Shown here piece after piece: positions 33,728-36,048 of a stretch of DNA of 36,048 nt. The stretch is taken from assembly GCA_029777335.1 (NCBI GenBank), contig JAKOSN010000071.1:1-36048 (forward strand), given 5' to 3'. Position 1 is the stretch's first letter; each line of letters starts with the position of its first letter. Origin of the DNA: Planctomycetota bacterium. Its GTDB lineage: Bacteria > Planctomycetota > Planctomycetia > Gemmatales > Gemmataceae. The notes beneath the pieces were generated by a model. That model searched no databases and was not told the origin of the DNA. It saw only the letters and a list, made by a program, of their open reading frames with translations. The position numbers were made by a program, and so were the translations under genes.

Positions 33728-33864
33728 TTTATCGGATGGTTCTCTGCAAGAATGTCGTCTGCGGCGGGGGCGTCTCGTCTGGCGCCGGAAGACATTCGCG
33801 GCGGGAACCGGAAAGCGCTGTCACCCAGGAGAACTCAGGATCAGAGGCCATTGATTCGCCCTCA

Positions 33865-33912
33865 GTTGACGAAGCCCTCAGTCGACAGATCCTGAGGGCT
33901 TCGTCAACTTTT
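33865..33912 (+). terminator. Strong Rho-independent terminator after the propeller gene
   Basis: A 17-bp perfect inverted repeat (33865-33881 with 33892-33908, GTTGACGAAGCCCTCAG) encloses a 10-base loop. TTTTGCC follows. It lies just before the convergent zinc-ribbon gene. Confidence 0.85.
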
Positions 33913-33915
33913 GCC

Positions 33916-34254
33916 TCATTTCTTTGACAGACTATTTACCATGAACGCCCCTGCTGTCCCCAAAATACCCAGGACGGCGATGACATGAAAACCGTAGCGA
34001 TGCAGAAACGGAATGACTCGAATAAACCCCCTCCTGTCCGCATCGTCGAGATTCCGTTCTGAACCGTGCTGGCATTTATCACACACCGAGTAGAACTTCT
34101 GGCTCCCGAGTTGTCCAAAGATGTAATAAACGTGGGTGTACTCATATTGAAGGACGAGTGAGTGAAGGCAATTGGTTTCACATTTTGGGCAATGTTCGTA
34201 GGAGGTGTGATCCAGGGGAATCACCACGGTGTCCTTCCCATATTCAGCAAACAT
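33916..34254 (-). CDS. Zinc-ribbon membrane protein, unknown function
   Basis: The 112-residue product has an N-terminal soluble part with two Cys pairs. CPKC at 22-25 (plus Cys29) and CDKC at 58-61 likely bind one zinc, with SYEH and QHG nearby. One membrane helix near the C-terminus (about 88-107, GFHVIAVLGILGTAGAFMV) follows. The ATG at 34254 has GGAG 7 bases upstream; the frame is open to 34659 but that part overlaps the HEAT gene and is not protein-like. I do not recognise a named family. The 190 bases between it and the HEAT gene hold no clear feature. Confidence 0.65.
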   Translation of the reverse strand: MFAEYGKDTVVIPLDHTSYEHCPKCETNCLHSLVLQYEYTHVYYIFGQLGSQKFYSVCDKCQHGSERNLDDADRRGFIRVIPFLHRYGFHVIAVLGILGTAGAFMVNSLSKK

Positions 34255-34444
34255 ACCTGCTCTCCAAAGTGACAGCAGATGCTGTTGTGTGCACGTGTTG
34301 TCGTGAACCATCGTCGAATCGACTTCAGGAGAGTCTCCAGCTACGGCAAGGTCTACTATCCGGATCGCCAAAGACGGTTGAAACCTTGTATATCGATCGT
34401 GCCCCCGATTTTGGCTCGACTCCTTGGGCGCTGCCTTCGAGAAA

Positions 34445-35035
34445 TCATGATCCCTCCAGGCGAGCGAGTAGTTCGCTTGCGTGTCGTCTTGCGCCCAGAC
34501 CGAGCCGCTTGCGGGTGAGGTAACGCTTGAGCGGTTTGATCGCGGTCTTATCAGCCACTCGGGGCAAGCCCACAAGTGCTGCGTAGGAGACCATGCCCGA
34601 GCGATCACGCAACGCGGCGAGCAAGGTCGGTAACAGCGACTTTTTCCTCTGGCGCACAAGCCCGGTGATCGCCGCCCAGCGGACCCACGGATCTCTGTGG
34701 GTGGCGTGCTCCATGAGCGTGTTCACGGCGGTCTCGTCGCGGGAACTGCCCAGTGCCAGGATCAATGCCTGCGCGTGTTGGGGCCGGGTTTCCAGCGTGC
34801 GGATCAAGGGAAGCGGATCGACCGTGGCGAGGGCCTGGAGGCCAGCGAGGAGATCCTCGTGAACCTCTCGCGAATCTCGATTCCTCGGCGCGTTGCCGAA
34901 CGACCCTTCCAACGCGTCGAGGAGGGTGTCCACACCGGCTTGCCCACACGAACCGAGACACGCGCACACCGAGCGCACGGAAGTGCCAGCAAGGAGATCT
35001 CCAACCAGCTCGACGGCGGTCGCTTTGGGCGTCAT
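34445..35035 (-). CDS. HEAT-repeat protein
   Basis: The 196-residue protein consists of alpha-helical HEAT-like repeats with RDPWVRWAAITGLVRQ, RDRSGMVSYAALVGLPRV and similar units. These usually serve as protein-protein interaction scaffolds or lyase-type domains. No signal peptide is evident. It starts 30 bases after the upstream zinc-ribbon/PH-like gene on the same strand, so the two are probably cotranscribed. The partner is unknown. Confidence 0.75.
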   Translation of the reverse strand: MTPKATAVELVGDLLAGTSVRSVCACLGSCGQAGVDTLLDALEGSFGNAPRNRDSREVHEDLLAGLQALATVDPLPLIRTLETRPQHAQALILALGSSRDETAVNTLMEHATHRDPWVRWAAITGLVRQRKKSLLPTLLAALRDRSGMVSYAALVGLPRVADKTAIKPLKRYLTRKRLGLGARRHASELLARLEGS

Positions 35036-35065
35036 GAGGTTCGTCTCGACCGAGTTGGGGACCGC

Positions 35066-36013
35066 TCAAGCCGACCCGGGAGCGGGGATTTTCAGCGTGT
35101 GGCGAACCATCGCTTCGACGGCGCGCACCTCGTCCACATCGAGGAACCCCACGGGAATATGGCTGGTGTGGGCCCCGACTCGTCGCATGGTGTGGGTGAC
35201 CACCTTCCGTGAGCCATCCTCGCTGGTTCGCGTATCGGAGCGATGCTGGAGCCTCCCGATGTGTTCGTAGGCCTCGGTGCCCATCACGATGCTTCCCAGC
35301 CCATTCTCGCGCACATGGACCTTCATGTCCTGCAACTCCGCGCGATCGTAGGAAAAGACCTTCACGCTAAAGCCCATGATGTTGTGAAAGACAACGGCAC
35401 GTCGTTCCAGCAACACGTACACTGGGCGGTAATTGATAAACATCCGCACAAGCAACGGGAGGAACAGCAGGGGGAGACCCATGAGCAGCAGCATGGCGAT
35501 AAATCCGGCCGCGGCAAGCTGGAGCATCCAGCGGTTCTCGTCAGGCACTTCGATCAGGAGGAGGCACCCGGCCGCCGGGGCCAGCAGAACCAGAACGATG
35601 CCAAAGATGGGTCCCAGCCGCGCCTGGCGGATGCGTTCCTGAGGGTTGGGCCGTCCCATCCAGACAATGCGATCCTCGCCCACTTCTTTTTCAATTCCCT
35701 TGCGATAGCGGGGCGGAATCTTGAGTTCCTCGAACGAGAGTAATGGAAGCGCGGAGCCCGCCTCCACTGGTGGGGCGGTTGTGGCGGCAGGTTTGACGCG
35801 GGGTTTGGGAGGCGCTGTAGCGCTGGTGGACGCCCTGGGAGTGGTGGCCGCGACCGGCTTCGTCCCTGGATTGGGTGTTTGAACCGGAGCGGGAGCGCTG
35901 CCCGGGATCTGCAGGACAGCGCTGCACCGGGGACATTTTGCTTTCTTCCCGGCCAGATGGTCGGGGGCATTGATCTTCGCCTGGCACGAAGAACACGAAA
36001 CGGGGATTGGCAT
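35066..36013 (-). CDS. Zinc-ribbon, PH-like membrane protein
   Basis: The 315-residue product has an N-terminal zinc ribbon with CSSC (7-10) and CPRC (27-30), then a Pro/Ala/Thr-rich linker (about 40-95). LPLLSFEELKIPPRYRKGIEKEVG and WMGRPNPQERIRQ lead into two membrane helices (roughly 130-180). A C-terminal domain with YVLLERRAVVFHNIMGFSVKVFSYDRAELQDMKV resembles bacterial PH (bPH2-like) domains. The start at 36013 has GAGGA 7 bases upstream; an ATG at 36046 at the window edge is a weaker alternative. Known of the pattern: membrane proteins with an early zinc ribbon and PH-like domain, function unknown. Confidence 0.75.
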   Translation of the reverse strand: MPIPVSCSSCQAKINAPDHLAGKKAKCPRCSAVLQIPGSAPAPVQTPNPGTKPVAATTPRASTSATAPPKPRVKPAATTAPPVEAGSALPLLSFEELKIPPRYRKGIEKEVGEDRIVWMGRPNPQERIRQARLGPIFGIVLVLLAPAAGCLLLIEVPDENRWMLQLAAAGFIAMLLLMGLPLLFLPLLVRMFINYRPVYVLLERRAVVFHNIMGFSVKVFSYDRAELQDMKVHVRENGLGSIVMGTEAYEHIGRLQHRSDTRTSEDGSRKVVTHTMRRVGAHTSHIPVGFLDVDEVRAVEAMVRHTLKIPAPGSA

Positions 36014-36048
36014 GGAGGTTTCCTCAACGAGGAAGGAGAAGAGCATCC

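Noticed and set aside
34255..34659. N-terminal extension of the zinc-ribbon gene to 34659
   Set aside because: The added residues look like random translation, overlap the HEAT gene, and a good ribbon start with ribosome-binding site exists at 34254.

Overview
The window is GC-rich, densely coding bacterial DNA that most resembles a planctomycete, probably of the Gemmataceae type. The hints are an alpha-2-macroglobulin with a CFEQ thioester, a PQQ-type beta-propeller protein with a WPQWRG start, a glycine-rich EF-hand secreted protein, a type III polyketide synthase operon and a ribosomal super-operon with missing members. This placement is inference from gene content; no 16S rRNA is present. 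No tRNA, rRNA, CRISPR or insertion sequence was recognised, and no gene-free stretch exceeds 300 bases.

Layout. 1-5.5 kb (+): 3' part of an alpha-2-macroglobulin gene, a HAD phosphatase and a large SPFH/band-7 membrane protein with repeated modules. 5.6-21.2 kb (-): the S10-spc-alpha ribosomal super-operon, read from a near-consensus promoter at 21246-21274: rpsJ, rplD, rplW, rplB, rpsS, rplV, rpsC, rplP, rpmC, rpsQ, rplN, rplE, rpsN, rpsH, rplF, rplR, rpsE, rplO, then secY, adk, map, then rpmJ, rpsM, rpsK, rpsD, rpoA, rplQ. The normally embedded rplC (L3), rplX (L24), rpmD (L30) and infA (IF1) are absent from their usual slots. An intrinsic terminator-like hairpin separates rplO from secY, and a second promoter candidate precedes rpmJ.

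21.4-21.7 kb (+): a small gene missed by ordinary ORF calling. It encodes an 82-residue two-helix membrane protein whose reading frame crosses one in-frame TGA at codon 48 in a Cys-Gly-Thr-TGA context. A hairpin fitting the bacterial SECIS pattern lies 19 bases downstream. It is a strong candidate selenoprotein (CxxU) and the most interesting item here.

21.7-26.5 kb (-): a five-gene operon of a methyltransferase, an FAD oxidoreductase, a type III polyketide synthase, a flavin-reductase-like protein and a DegT-type aminotransferase. It is likely a biosynthetic cluster for an alkyl-phenol/quinone lipid or related compound. 26.6-36 kb: single genes on both strands: PP2C phosphatase, PAP2 phosphatase, a flavoprotein monooxygenase-like protein, an EF-hand glycine-rich secreted protein, methylisocitrate lyase, a PQQ-like propeller protein, a zinc-ribbon membrane protein, and an operon of a zinc-ribbon/PH-like membrane protein with a HEAT-repeat protein. 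Several convergent gene pairs are separated by strong hairpins.
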